This document shows positions 15,568 through 23,506 of a DNA stretch of 64,000 nt, one piece after another. The stretch's first letter is position 1; each line of letters opens with the position of its first letter. The notes under the pieces are model-generated. The model saw nothing but the letters and a program-made list of their open reading frames with translations, was not told where the DNA came from and ran no database searches. Origin of the DNA: Micromonospora sp. NBRC 110009 (GTDB lineage: Bacteria; Actinomycetota; Actinomycetes; Mycobacteriales; Micromonosporaceae); NCBI RefSeq assembly GCF_030518795.1, contig NZ_CP130427.1, forward strand, positions 1,612,001-1,676,000, written 5' to 3'. Both the position numbers and the translations under genes were made by a program.

Positions 15568-17436
15568 GTGACTCGGACCGGTGGCCGGCGGATACGGCTG
15601 CAGCTCGCCTCGCTGGCGGCTGTGCTGTTGACCCTCTGGGCGTACGCGGCGGTGCTGACCGGCCGGGACGCCGCCGATCTGGTCCGGGTCCGGGCCCTGG
15701 CGGACACCCTCGGCCAGCCCACCGACCTGCTGATCCTCCACCTCCAGCTGGAGCGCCGGCTCACCGCCGAGACGCTGGCCGGCGCCGGGCAGGCGCGGGC
15801 CGCCCTCGCCGGGGCGCGCGACCGCACCGACCGGGCGGTCGAGCCGGTCCGCGCGTTCGTGGCGGGCCACGACCTGCGGCTGCTGACCGCGGGCGCGGTC
15901 CGGGACCGGGCCGAGGAGCTCGTCCGGCGGCTGCCCGGGCTGGCCACCCTCCGGTCCGAGGTGGACGACGGGCGGCTCGACCGGTCCGGCGCGGTGGCCG
16001 GGTACGACGCGCTGGTCGACACCGCCTTCGCCGTCTACGGCCCGGAGTGGGGCGGGCGGGAGACCGCGCTGGCCGGCGAGACCCGGGCCGTGGTCGCGCT
16101 GGCCCGGGCCCGCGAACTGCTCGCCCGGGAGGACACCCTGCTCACCTCCGCGCTGGTCGACGGCCGGATCAGCGCCGAAGAGCGAAGCCACCTGGCGGAA
16201 CTGATGGCCAGCCAGCGGTACGCCCGCACGGCGGCGGCCGCCGAGCTGCCGGCCGGCGGGCGGGACCAGCACCGCCGACTGGTGGAGGGCCCCCGGTTCG
16301 CCGCCCTGCTCGACCTGGAGGACCGACTGCTCCGGACGGAGGGCGACAGCGGCACCCGGATCAGCGCGCAGAGCTGGCGGTCGGCCGCCGACCCGGCGCT
16401 GAGCGGACTCCGGGAACTCGTGATCGCCACCGCGCGCGACAGCGTCGAGCGGGCCACGCCGGGCGCCGCCCTGGTGGTCGCCCGGACCGGCGCGGTGCTC
16501 GGCCTCGGGCTCATCGCGGTGCTCGTCGTGCTGTTCGGCTGGTCCCGCACCGTCCGCCGGCTGACCGGTGGTGACGCCCGGGCGGCCGAGAGCGCCGCAC
16601 CCGACCTGTTCCTGCGGCTCACCCGGCGCAACCAGGCCCTCCTGCGCGACCAGCTCAGCCTGCTGGACGCGATGCAGCGGCGCGAGCGCGCGGCGGAGGA
16701 GACCGCCGACCTGTTCCGGCTCGACCATCTCGCCACCCGGGTCCGACGCAACGTGGAAAACCTGGTCGCCCTGGCCGGCGCCACCCCCGCCCGCCGTTGG
16801 CGGCGGCCGGTGCCGCTGCTCGACGTGGTGCGCGGGGCGGTCGCCGAGGTGCCGGACTACCACCGGGTCCTGGTCGCCCCGCACTGGCCGTGGTCGCTCG
16901 CCGGGTCCGCCGTCACGGACGTCGTCCACCTGCTGGCCGAGCTGATCGAGAACGGACTGGCCTGCTCACCGGAGCACACCACGGTACGGGTGGCCGGCGA
17001 GCAGGGGCCGCAGGGCTGCTCGGTGGTGGTGGTCGACGACGGGCCCGGCCTGGCTGCCGCCGCCCTGGCCGAGGCGAACGACCTGCTGGGGCACCCGCCG
17101 CCCGACGCACCACCCACCGGTTGGGCCGGCCTGTACGTCGCCGGCCGGCTGGCCGAGCGCCGCGGCGCCCGGGTCTCGCTCCGTCCCGGCCCACGCGGGG
17201 GGACCGCGGCGGTCGTCCTGCTCCCGGCCGGCCTGGTCACCGGGCCCGAGGCTGGGCCGGTTGCCGAGGTGCCGGTGCCCGCCGGCGCGGGGTCCCCCCA
17301 GGCCGGGGCGGTGGACGCCGACAGCGACGGGCTGCCGACCCGGGTCCGGCGTGCCGGGGCGAGCCGGCCCGGGCCCGGGCCCGGCGCCGCCGACGCCGAC
17401 ACCGTCGAGACACCGCTGCGCAGCGAGAGGACCTAG
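15568..17436 (+). CDS. Membrane histidine kinase with NIT-type sensor (CvnA-like)
   Basis: The 622-residue protein has two membrane helices (about 12-32 and 308-331) that bracket a helical extracytoplasmic domain of nitrate/nitrite-sensing type. It then has a short phosphoacceptor-like segment LDHLATRVRRNVENLVALAG near residue 386. The HATPase domain shows the N box ELIENGLACSP and G box VVDDGPGLA. The last 80 residues are Pro/Ala/Gly-rich. This matches CvnA proteins of actinobacterial conservons. The next gene, a roadblock protein, begins at the base after its stop. No response regulator is adjacent. Confidence 0.87.
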   Translation: MTRTGGRRIRLQLASLAAVLLTLWAYAAVLTGRDAADLVRVRALADTLGQPTDLLILHLQLERRLTAETLAGAGQARAALAGARDRTDRAVEPVRAFVAGHDLRLLTAGAVRDRAEELVRRLPGLATLRSEVDDGRLDRSGAVAGYDALVDTAFAVYGPEWGGRETALAGETRAVVALARARELLAREDTLLTSALVDGRISAEERSHLAELMASQRYARTAAAAELPAGGRDQHRRLVEGPRFAALLDLEDRLLRTEGDSGTRISAQSWRSAADPALSGLRELVIATARDSVERATPGAALVVARTGAVLGLGLIAVLVVLFGWSRTVRRLTGGDARAAESAAPDLFLRLTRRNQALLRDQLSLLDAMQRRERAAEETADLFRLDHLATRVRRNVENLVALAGATPARRWRRPVPLLDVVRGAVAEVPDYHRVLVAPHWPWSLAGSAVTDVVHLLAELIENGLACSPEHTTVRVAGEQGPQGCSVVVVDDGPGLAAAALAEANDLLGHPPPDAPPTGWAGLYVAGRLAERRGARVSLRPGPRGGTAAVVLLPAGLVTGPEAGPVAEVPVPAGAGSPQAGAVDADSDGLPTRVRRAGASRPGPGPGAADADTVETPLRSERT

Positions 17437-17880
17437 ATGACGCATTCAGTGGCCACCGTCGACAGCCTGACTGCCGCCCTGGACGAACTGGTCGACCGGG
17501 TGCCGGGAGCCGAGTTCGCCGTGGTCCTCTCCCCCGACGGGCTGCTGCTCGGCCGGTCCAGCACGGTGGCGGACAAGCCGGCCGAGCAGATCTCCGGCGT
17601 GGTCAGCGGCCTGTACGCGTTGGGGCAGGCCGCCGCCCGGGTGTGCGGCGGTGGTGTGCTGCGCCAGGTCGTCACGCAGATGTCCCGCGCGTTCCTGTTC
17701 CTCGCCACCACCCGGAGCGGGGCGATCCTCACCGTCCGGATGGGCGGTGACGCCGACGTCGGCGACATGGCGTACGAGGTGGCGCTCTTCGCGGCGCGAG
17801 CCGAGCGGGAGCTGCCCGTGTTCCTCGAGCCGGCCCGGATGGTGACAGGCGGGAACAGCGGTGCCCACCGGGGACCATGA
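17437..17880 (+). CDS. Roadblock/LC7-domain protein (CvnB-like)
   Basis: The 147-residue protein is a single roadblock/LC7 fold with LDELVDRVPGAEFAVVLSPD at the front and a conserved QISGVVSGLYALGQAAARV helix. Roadblock proteins normally bind small Ras-like GTPases and modulate them. It directly abuts the kinase stop (TAG-ATG) and overlaps the following DUF742 gene by 20 nt, the standard conservon order. The Ras-like GTPase that should complete the set is absent here. Confidence 0.93.
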   Translation: MTHSVATVDSLTAALDELVDRVPGAEFAVVLSPDGLLLGRSSTVADKPAEQISGVVSGLYALGQAAARVCGGGVLRQVVTQMSRAFLFLATTRSGAILTVRMGGDADVGDMAYEVALFAARAERELPVFLEPARMVTGGNSGAHRGP

Positions 17881-18238
17881 CGAGGCGTGGTACGACGACG
17901 ACGCCGGACCGGTGGCCCGGCCGTACACGGTGACGGGTGGGCGGATCGCGCCCGACCACGGCCAGCTCGACCTCATCTCCCTGGTGGTGGCCCGACGGGC
18001 GATCCCCGCCGGCGCGCAACTGTTTCCGGAGCAGGTCCGGATAGTCGAACGCTGCCAGCGTCCACTGTCGGTGGCGGAGGTGGCTGCCGAGCTGGACCTG
18101 CCGTTGGGTACCGTCCGGGTGCTGCTCGGCGACCTGTTGGGGGCCGGGCTGATCGAGCTGCACGAGCCGCCGACGCTGTCCGGAGTGCCGTCCAGGGAAC
18201 TGCTCGAGGCGCTCCTCGCCGGGCTCCGCACGCTCTGA
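17861..18238 (+). CDS. DUF742 protein (CvnC-like)
   Basis: This 125-residue protein has the DUF742 pattern: an N-terminal acidic segment, VARPYTVTGGR, QLDLISLVVA and a winged-helix-like region (RPLSVAEVAAELDLPLGTVR, LLGAGLIELHEPP). CvnC proteins act with roadblock and GTPase partners in membrane-associated signalling. The start is the GTG at 17861, inside the roadblock gene. After it comes a 73-nt gap and then the anchored CBM-like gene rather than a GTPase. Confidence 0.92.
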   Translation: MPTGDHDEAWYDDDAGPVARPYTVTGGRIAPDHGQLDLISLVVARRAIPAGAQLFPEQVRIVERCQRPLSVAEVAAELDLPLGTVRVLLGDLLGAGLIELHEPPTLSGVPSRELLEALLAGLRTL

Positions 18239-18311
18239 CCGGGACGGGACCACCGCGGCCGGAGGACCGCGGCGCCGGTCCGACGGATGACCTTGAAGGG
18301 GGAAAGGGCCA

Positions 18312-19046
18312 GTGCCGGCACCACCGTCCCAGCCACGGCGGACCGTGGCGATCATCCTGTTGGACGGGATCGTCGCCACGGCCGGGAACGTGCGGCGCGC
18401 CCTCGTCGGCCCGGGCGACGGCTCGCGGCTCGCCCAGGTGGCCATCGCCGCCTCGCTGGGGGTGCTGCTGGCGACGGCGTACTCGATCGTCACGGTGCTG
18501 CGTACACCGGAGCGGCTGACCCCGGTCGCCGTCGAGCCGGGACCGGACGTGCCGGCCCCGGGCCCGATCATCACCGGGACGCCGGGTGAGCGGCCGGAGC
18601 CGACCACGGTCGCGCCCCGGACGTCCGCACCGTCCGCCACCACGGGCGCACCGCCGGCCGGTCGGCCGGCGGCTGTCCCGTCGCCCAGGCCGCCGGCGAC
18701 CGCCGCCGGGCCGCCGCCCGCACCGGCCCCGCTGCGCGCCGACTTCGCCGTCGAGAAGACCGCCCTGCTCAGCTACGGTGCCGCGGTGACCATCAGCAAC
18801 CCGGGTACGGCCACCGTGCCGAGCTGGGAACTGGTCATCGTGCTGCCTCGGGAGTCGCTCGAGGTGAGCTCGGTCACCGGCGCCCGGGCCAGCCGGCAGG
18901 GCGCGACGTGGACCTTCGTCCCGGAGGGGAGCACCGGCGTGCCCGGCCGCGGCGCGGCCCGGGTGACGTTCCGGGTGAACGGCGCGGCGATCAGCGCCAC
19001 GCCGACGGCCTGCACCATCGACGGGACCGCCTGCACCGGTCTGTGA
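18312..19046 (+). CDS. Membrane-anchored protein with Pro/Thr linker and CBM2/CARDB-like outer domain
   Basis: The 244-residue protein has a cytoplasmic N-terminus, one membrane helix (about 43-65, VAIAASLGVLLATAYSIVTV), and a Pro/Thr/Ala linker (70-138). A beta-sandwich domain follows with YGAAVTISNPGTATVPSWEL and ARVTFRVNGAAISATPTACT. Two Cys near the end may form a disulfide. The domain resembles cellulose-binding or CARDB folds, so it could touch wall glycans outside the cell. GGGGGAAAGG precedes the GTG. It occupies the place of the conservon GTPase, and I infer that it is an output or sensor of the module. Confidence 0.7.
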   Translation: MPAPPSQPRRTVAIILLDGIVATAGNVRRALVGPGDGSRLAQVAIAASLGVLLATAYSIVTVLRTPERLTPVAVEPGPDVPAPGPIITGTPGERPEPTTVAPRTSAPSATTGAPPAGRPAAVPSPRPPATAAGPPPAPAPLRADFAVEKTALLSYGAAVTISNPGTATVPSWELVIVLPRESLEVSSVTGARASRQGATWTFVPEGSTGVPGRGAARVTFRVNGAAISATPTACTIDGTACTGL

Positions 19047-19070
19047 CCGCCCCGGCGCGGAGCCGGCGGG

Positions 19071-19490
19071 TCAGGAGTCGGCGGTCGGGCGGCCGGCAGG
19101 GCCGTAGAGGCGCTCCCGGGCCTCCTGGGGCAGCGAACAGGCGGCGGTGCCGCCCGGCAGCCGGTGCCGGTTGCGGGCCACCCATCGGTACGCCGGCCAG
19201 GCCGCCACCCGGACCGGGGGGAGGCGCAGGCCCGCGCCGGCGACCCGCCACAACGGCGCGCTGTCAGCGAGCAGCTTGGCGATGGCGTCGGGGCCGGCGG
19301 CGCGGGAGCCGTCCGCGCCCACCCACTGCACCGCCTCCTCGCACTCGGCCTCCGTCAGCCCCAGTGCCGCCAGGTCGGCGAACTGCCAGGGCACCACGCG
19401 GGCACCGGTGGGGATCCGGCGCTCGATGAACTGCGCACAGCGGGTGCAGAACGCGCAGTCGCCGTCGTAGACGAAGGTCGACGTCTCCAT
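19071..19490 (-). CDS. Thiol-disulfide oxidoreductase of the DCC family
   Basis: The 139-residue protein starts METSTFVYDGDCAFCTRCAQ, with the family-defining DGDC and CxxC at 12 and 15. The DCC family has a thioredoxin-like fold, and its substrates are mostly unknown. A further aromatic segment (VAAWPAYRWVARNRHRLPGG) matches the family's C-terminal half. Two starts are possible, ATG at 19490 or 19499; I use the former. It is convergent with the CBM-like gene and divergent from the radical SAM gene. Confidence 0.85.
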   Translation of the reverse strand: METSTFVYDGDCAFCTRCAQFIERRIPTGARVVPWQFADLAALGLTEAECEEAVQWVGADGSRAAGPDAIAKLLADSAPLWRVAGAGLRLPPVRVAAWPAYRWVARNRHRLPGGTAACSLPQEARERLYGPAGRPTADS

Positions 19491-19557
19491 GGCTCCCATC
19501 CTGCACCCGGCCGGCCCGCTCCGGTGACCGGTGTCCGGCGCGTCACTTGCACTTTGT

Positions 19558-19573
19558 TCGTACGCATGTTCGA
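19558..19573. promoter_or_regulatory. LexA (SOS) box upstream of the radical SAM gene
   Basis: TCGTAC-GCAT-GTTCGA matches the actinobacterial SOS box TCGAAC-N4-GTTCGA at 11 of 12 positions, with a perfect right half. It ends 9 nt before the radical SAM ATG, a position that would block transcription. From memory, the mycobacterial homologue Rv2578c is among the genes listed as LexA-controlled. Confidence 0.7.
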
Positions 19574-19582
19574 ATGAGGGCC

Positions 19583-20629
19583 ATGCGCTGGGACAACCTC
19601 TCCGCTCCCCCGGATGAGGGGACTCCCGACGGGGCAGCGCCAGCGACTCCACCCCTGCCGCTGGCGCTCCCCGGCGCCGTCGCGCGGACCTTCGACACCC
19701 CCGGCTTCGCCGGCATGACCTTCTACGAGGTGCGCGCCAAGTCGATCATCAACCGGGTGCCCGGCCAGTCCCGCGTCCCGTTCGAGTGGACGATCAACCC
19801 CTATCGGGGCTGTTCCCATGCCTGTGTCTACTGCTTCGCCCGCAACACCCACACCTACCTCGACCTCGATGCCGGGGCGGACTTCGACCGGAAGGTGATC
19901 GTCAAGGTCAACGCGGGTGAGCTGGTCCGCCGGGAGCTGGCCGCGCCGCGCTGGCGCGGCGCGCACATCGCGATGGGCACCAACGTGGACTGCTACCAGC
20001 GGGCCGAGGGGCGCTACCGGCTCATGCCGCCGATCATCGAGGCGTTGCGCGACTTCGCGAACCCGTTCTCGATCCTGACCAAGGGCACGCTGCTCCTGCG
20101 CGACCTGCCGCTGCTGCGCCAGGCCGCCGAGGTGACCCGGGTGGGGCTGTCGTACTCGGTGGGCTTCGTCGACGAGGCGCTGTGGCGGGCGGTCGAGCCG
20201 GGCACGCCGAGCCCGCGCCGCCGGCTGGACGCGGTACGCCAGCTCACCGACGCCGGTTTCCAGGTCGGGGTACTGATGGCGCCGGTCCTGCCCGGGCTCA
20301 GCGACGACGACGAGTCGATCGACGCCACCGTGGCCGCGATCGCGGCGTCGGGGGCCACCAGTGTCACCCCGCTGCCGCTGCACCTGCGCCCCGGCGCCCG
20401 GGAGTGGTACGCGCACTGGCTGGCCCGGGAGTTCCCGCAGCTGGTCCCCCGCTACCGGCAGCTCTACCGATCCGGCGCGTACGCGCCCCAGGCCTATCAG
20501 CGGGAACTGACCGCGCGGGTGCGGATGGCCGCCCGCCGGCACGGACTGCACCGCGGCGAGACCGGCGAGAATCGCCGGCTGGCCGTTCCGCCGCCGCCAC
20601 CCGTGGCCGAACAGCTCTCGCTCCTGTAG
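19583..20629 (+). CDS. Radical SAM protein of the Rv2578c family
   Basis: This 348-residue protein has the iron-sulfur motif CSHACVYC (Cys 77, 81, 84) within NPYRGCSHACVYCFARN, a TIM-barrel core, and the segment VGVLMAPVLPGLSDDDESID. Homologues are typical of actinobacteria and related to SplB-like radical SAM enzymes, with no proven substrate. An SOS box ends 9 nt before the ATG, suggesting a role in the DNA-damage response. I chose the ATG at 19583 (MRWDNL) because the family starts MRW and GAGGG precedes it. Confidence 0.9.
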   Translation: MRWDNLSAPPDEGTPDGAAPATPPLPLALPGAVARTFDTPGFAGMTFYEVRAKSIINRVPGQSRVPFEWTINPYRGCSHACVYCFARNTHTYLDLDAGADFDRKVIVKVNAGELVRRELAAPRWRGAHIAMGTNVDCYQRAEGRYRLMPPIIEALRDFANPFSILTKGTLLLRDLPLLRQAAEVTRVGLSYSVGFVDEALWRAVEPGTPSPRRRLDAVRQLTDAGFQVGVLMAPVLPGLSDDDESIDATVAAIAASGATSVTPLPLHLRPGAREWYAHWLAREFPQLVPRYRQLYRSGAYAPQAYQRELTARVRMAARRHGLHRGETGENRRLAVPPPPPVAEQLSLL

Positions 20630-20652
20630 GCGCCCCCGCCTACGATCCGCTC

Positions 20653-21402
20653 GTGCGGGAGATCATCAACGCGGCGCTACCCCGCCAGCGCCACCTCGTC
20701 CTCCTCGGATTGGCGCTGGGCCTGGGCCTTGCGCTGGCGGCGATCGCGGCACGGTCTGTCGGTGGGGCGGTGGCGGGCCTGACCCTGCTGCCGATCCTGT
20801 TCTTCCTCGGGATGGCCGTCCGCGAGATAGTGCGTCAGCCCGGCCGGGAGGGGCTGCGGGTAGACGAGACGACCGGTTCCTTCTTCGCGCCGCCGCAGCC
20901 CGGCGTTCCCTTCGGCCCGGCGCTCTGCGGGTACTTCGTCTACTACACGCTCTACACCGTCGCGGGTTCCGCCGTGGACGCCTGGGACCGCTTCTTGATG
21001 CTGGCGTACCTGCTGGTCGCCGGCGGGCTCGCGATCGGGGCCTGGCGGCGGGTGCCGTTCGTGACGCTGACCGCCGAGGGCGTCTCCTCCGGCGCTCCGC
21101 GATCGATGATCGTGGTGCCGTGGGAGGCGATCGGCGCGGGCGCACCTACCGGGCCGGGAGCGGCCGGACGCTTCCTGCGGCTGCCGATCGCCCGCCCGGA
21201 ACTGGTCCGCCGCCGCCTCGGGTGGTTGCGACTCGGCGCCTTCGTGCCGGTTCGGGAGCTGACCGTCGCGCCAGAATTCCTGGCCGCCGCGATCCGGCAC
21301 TACGTCGCCCATCCCGAGCACCGGGCGACGATTGGCACCGTTCAGGAGTACGACCGGCTCCGGCGGGCGCTCGCCGGCGCTCCGCTGACCGGTCAGGTGT
21401 GA
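20653..21402 (+). CDS. Membrane protein with two helix pairs, function unknown
   Basis: The 249-residue product has hydrophobic segments at about 14-53 (two helices) and 96-127 (two helices). A soluble C-terminal part follows with VPFVTLTAEGVSSGAPRSMI and VVPWEAIG, a PH-like beta arrangement. I do not recognise a named family. The GTG at 20653 lies 6 nt after TACGAT (20641-20646) with no ribosome binding site, so the mRNA is probably leaderless. A gene of similar style (membrane helices plus a short PH-like part) lies at 21977-22726. Confidence 0.65.
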   Translation: MREIINAALPRQRHLVLLGLALGLGLALAAIAARSVGGAVAGLTLLPILFFLGMAVREIVRQPGREGLRVDETTGSFFAPPQPGVPFGPALCGYFVYYTLYTVAGSAVDAWDRFLMLAYLLVAGGLAIGAWRRVPFVTLTAEGVSSGAPRSMIVVPWEAIGAGAPTGPGAAGRFLRLPIARPELVRRRLGWLRLGAFVPVRELTVAPEFLAAAIRHYVAHPEHRATIGTVQEYDRLRRALAGAPLTGQV

Positions 21403-21442
21403 CCCGGGGGACGGGGGACGCCAGCGGGGCTAGGCTCGGCGG

Positions 21443-21850
21443 ATGCGTTCCGCTCAGCAGATCCTCGCCGACTCCGCCGTGATCGCCGTCGTGGGCGCGT
21501 CCCGCGACCCGGGTAAGGCCGCGCACCGGGTGCCGCTGGAGATGCAGCGCCACGGCTGGCGGATCATCCCGGTGAACCCGACGGTCGACGAACTCTTCGG
21601 CGAGAAGGCGTACCCGTCGCTGGCCGACATCCCGCACCCGGTCGACCTGGTCGACGTGTTCCGCCCGGCCCGGGACGCGGTCGAGGTGGTGCGGCAGGCG
21701 GTGGAGATCGGCGCACCGGCGGTGTGGTTGCAGCTCGGGATCGTCTCGCCGGAGGCGCGGCGGATCGCCGAGGCGGCGGGCATCGACTACGTCGAGGACC
21801 GCTGCCTGATCATCGAGCGGGCGGCCGGCGGCCTGAGCCGACGGGGCTGA
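21443..21850 (+). CDS. CoA-binding domain protein (YccU-like)
   Basis: The 135-residue protein is a stand-alone Rossmann CoA-binding domain: VIAVVGASRDPGKAAHRVPL near the start, then GWRIIPVNPTVDELFGEKAY, and GAPAVWLQLGIVSPEARRIA near the end. It resembles the nucleotide-binding domain of succinyl-CoA synthetase alpha. Its role may be CoA-ester sensing or protein acylation, which is not visible. TAGGCT (21431-21436) stands 6 nt before the ATG, a leaderless arrangement. Confidence 0.92.
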   Translation: MRSAQQILADSAVIAVVGASRDPGKAAHRVPLEMQRHGWRIIPVNPTVDELFGEKAYPSLADIPHPVDLVDVFRPARDAVEVVRQAVEIGAPAVWLQLGIVSPEARRIAEAAGIDYVEDRCLIIERAAGGLSRRG

Positions 21851-21976
21851 CCTCCGCTCAGGGCCGGGCCAGCACGGCGTAGTTTCCCGAACCGTCCGGT
21901 AGCGATCGGGCGCCATCCCGCTGTCCCCGTCGCGCGACGGACCGAAGGGCTGGCGGGTGACCCGTACCCTGCGGTC

Positions 21977-22726
21977 GTGTCCGTCTCCGGGCCGGCGGTG
22001 GCGCCGGCGCAGCCCCGCCGTGCTGAGCTCTGGTCCCGCCGGCTGCTCGCGCTCGTGGCCGGCGGCGCGGTCGCCGCGCTGGCCGCCCGGGTGCTGCTCG
22101 CGATCAAGGTGGCCGGCCCGGAAGACATCGGGGGCCTGGTGTGGGTGACGACCGGGGTGCACCTGGCGCAGCAGCGGTGGCGGCCCCGGCGCGACGGCCG
22201 GCTGGTCTGGCGGGCCCGGGTGAGCGGCCGGTACGGAACCGAGCCCGGGCTGGTGGCCGGGCGGTCCGCGGCGGGCTGGGTGGAGTTGGTCGCCGGCCGG
22301 CTCGCGGGAACGACGCTGGCGGTCGGCGTGATCTCGACCCTCCCCGCCGGATGGGACTGGGTCGGGGTCGGCCGGCCGGTGCTGCTGGGCGCGGTGGCGC
22401 TCGGCCTCGGCCAGGTCGCCTACCGGGAGGTCCGGTTCACGGGCCGGCTGGCGCTCACCGCGAGCGGGCTGCGCTACGGCTCGGCGTGGTACGCCTGGAC
22501 CGAGGTCGAGGATGCTCGGCCGAACTCCCGGAACTGGCGGGACGGCGTGTGGCTGCGGCTGGACCCGGGCCGGCTGCTGCCGCAGGTGGTCGGCGGGCGG
22601 AGCGTGGCCGTGTCGGACGAGCGGCTGCTGGCGGCGATCGAGCAGTTCCGGCGCCGGCCGGAGGTGCTGGCGGTGGGGCTGCCGGTCGCCCCGCCGGAAC
22701 CGGTGCTGCGGTCGGCCGGCGGGTGA
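21977..22726 (+). CDS. Membrane protein with C-terminal PH-like region, function unknown
   Basis: The 249-residue product has membrane helices at about 22-44 and, less clearly, around 100-150. A soluble segment follows with LTASGLRYGSAWYAWTEVED, typical of PH-like domains in small actinobacterial membrane proteins. It ends in a basic/aliphatic tail. The GTG start at 21977 lies 6 nt after TACCCT (21965-21970). I do not recognise a characterised homologue. Confidence 0.6.
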   Translation: MSVSGPAVAPAQPRRAELWSRRLLALVAGGAVAALAARVLLAIKVAGPEDIGGLVWVTTGVHLAQQRWRPRRDGRLVWRARVSGRYGTEPGLVAGRSAAGWVELVAGRLAGTTLAVGVISTLPAGWDWVGVGRPVLLGAVALGLGQVAYREVRFTGRLALTASGLRYGSAWYAWTEVEDARPNSRNWRDGVWLRLDPGRLLPQVVGGRSVAVSDERLLAAIEQFRRRPEVLAVGLPVAPPEPVLRSAGG

Positions 22727-22811
22727 GCGGCGCGGTGGTCGCCGCCGGGACCCGGCGGATCGCGGGCGGGGCGAGGATCGCCGGCGGGGCCCAGCTCGCC
22801 TGAGCGGCGGC

Positions 22812-23417
22812 TCAGCCGGCGGGTTCCGCCGGCTCGAAGATCAGATCGAGCTGGGCGTCGAGGGCGGCGAGCGCGGTCTCCGGCGGGTAGTGCCCGCCGA
22901 GCAGGTAGATCCCGAGTCCTTCCAGGACGGCCAGCAGGCCCACTGCGGCCCGGTCGGGGTCCACCCGCCGGTCGGCGGCCGGCGCACGCCGGATCTGTCC
23001 GGCGATGAAGGCCAGCAGGCCGGCGGTTTCCTGGTGCAGCGCCACCGCGACGGCCGGCCGCACCGCCGTGTACGCCAGGAAGGCCAGCGCCACCCTGCCG
23101 TCGGCCCGCCGCGCCTCGTCGAGGGGCAGCAGCTCGACCAGCATGGTTCGCAGGAGCGTGCGCGGGTCAGGGTCTTCGCCGAGCGCGGCGACCGCTCGGG
23201 TCACCCGGGCCTCGCTGTGCTCGTGGACCACCGACAGCGCGAAGGCCATCATCTCGTCCTTGGTGCGGAAGTAGTGCTGCACCATCCCGGCGGAGACGCC
23301 GGCCTCGGCCGCCACATGGCGCAGGCTCACCGCCTCCAGCCCGTGTTCGGCCGCGACCCGCATCAGCGCGTCGGCGATCAGCGTGCGGCGCTCCCGGTGA
23401 TCGACCCGCTTCGGCAT
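22812..23417 (-). CDS. TetR-family transcriptional repressor
   Basis: The 201-residue protein has the TetR helix-turn-helix near the N-terminus (LEAVSLRHVAAEAGVSAGMV, QHYFRTKDEMMAFALS) and an all-helical ligand domain. It is divergent from a membrane protein gene at 23507, with an 89-bp gap that holds repeated ACTGCATTG elements over the promoters. It most likely represses itself and that gene. The ligand is unknown. Confidence 0.93.
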   Translation of the reverse strand: MPKRVDHRERRTLIADALMRVAAEHGLEAVSLRHVAAEAGVSAGMVQHYFRTKDEMMAFALSVVHEHSEARVTRAVAALGEDPDPRTLLRTMLVELLPLDEARRADGRVALAFLAYTAVRPAVAVALHQETAGLLAFIAGQIRRAPAADRRVDPDRAAVGLLAVLEGLGIYLLGGHYPPETALAALDAQLDLIFEPAEPAG

Positions 23418-23431
23418 GACCTCATGTTTTC

Positions 23432-23491
23432 ACAATACGACTGCATTGACACCCCGGCCGGCCGCCGGATACGTTGCAACTGCATTGGCAA
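23432..23491. promoter_or_regulatory. Divergent promoter with repeated TetR operator candidates
   Basis: Forward: TTGACA (23446-23451), 18 nt, TACGTT (23470-23475). Reverse: TATTGT (23437-23432) fits a -10 box for the TetR gene. ACTGCATTG occurs at 23440-23448 and again at 23479-23487. The first lies in a CAAT/ATTG palindrome (23433-23448). The copies overlap the -35 and the transcription start region, as expected of repressor sites. Confidence 0.55.
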
Positions 23492-23506
23492 GGCGGAAGG
23501 ACGGGG

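Noticed and set aside
22724..22803. 26-codon frame overlapping the end of the 21977 gene (GTGA), with RIAGGARIAGGA repeats
   Set aside because: It has the coupling but no Shine-Dalgarno and only a low-complexity repeat. It is probably a duplicated GC-rich stretch.
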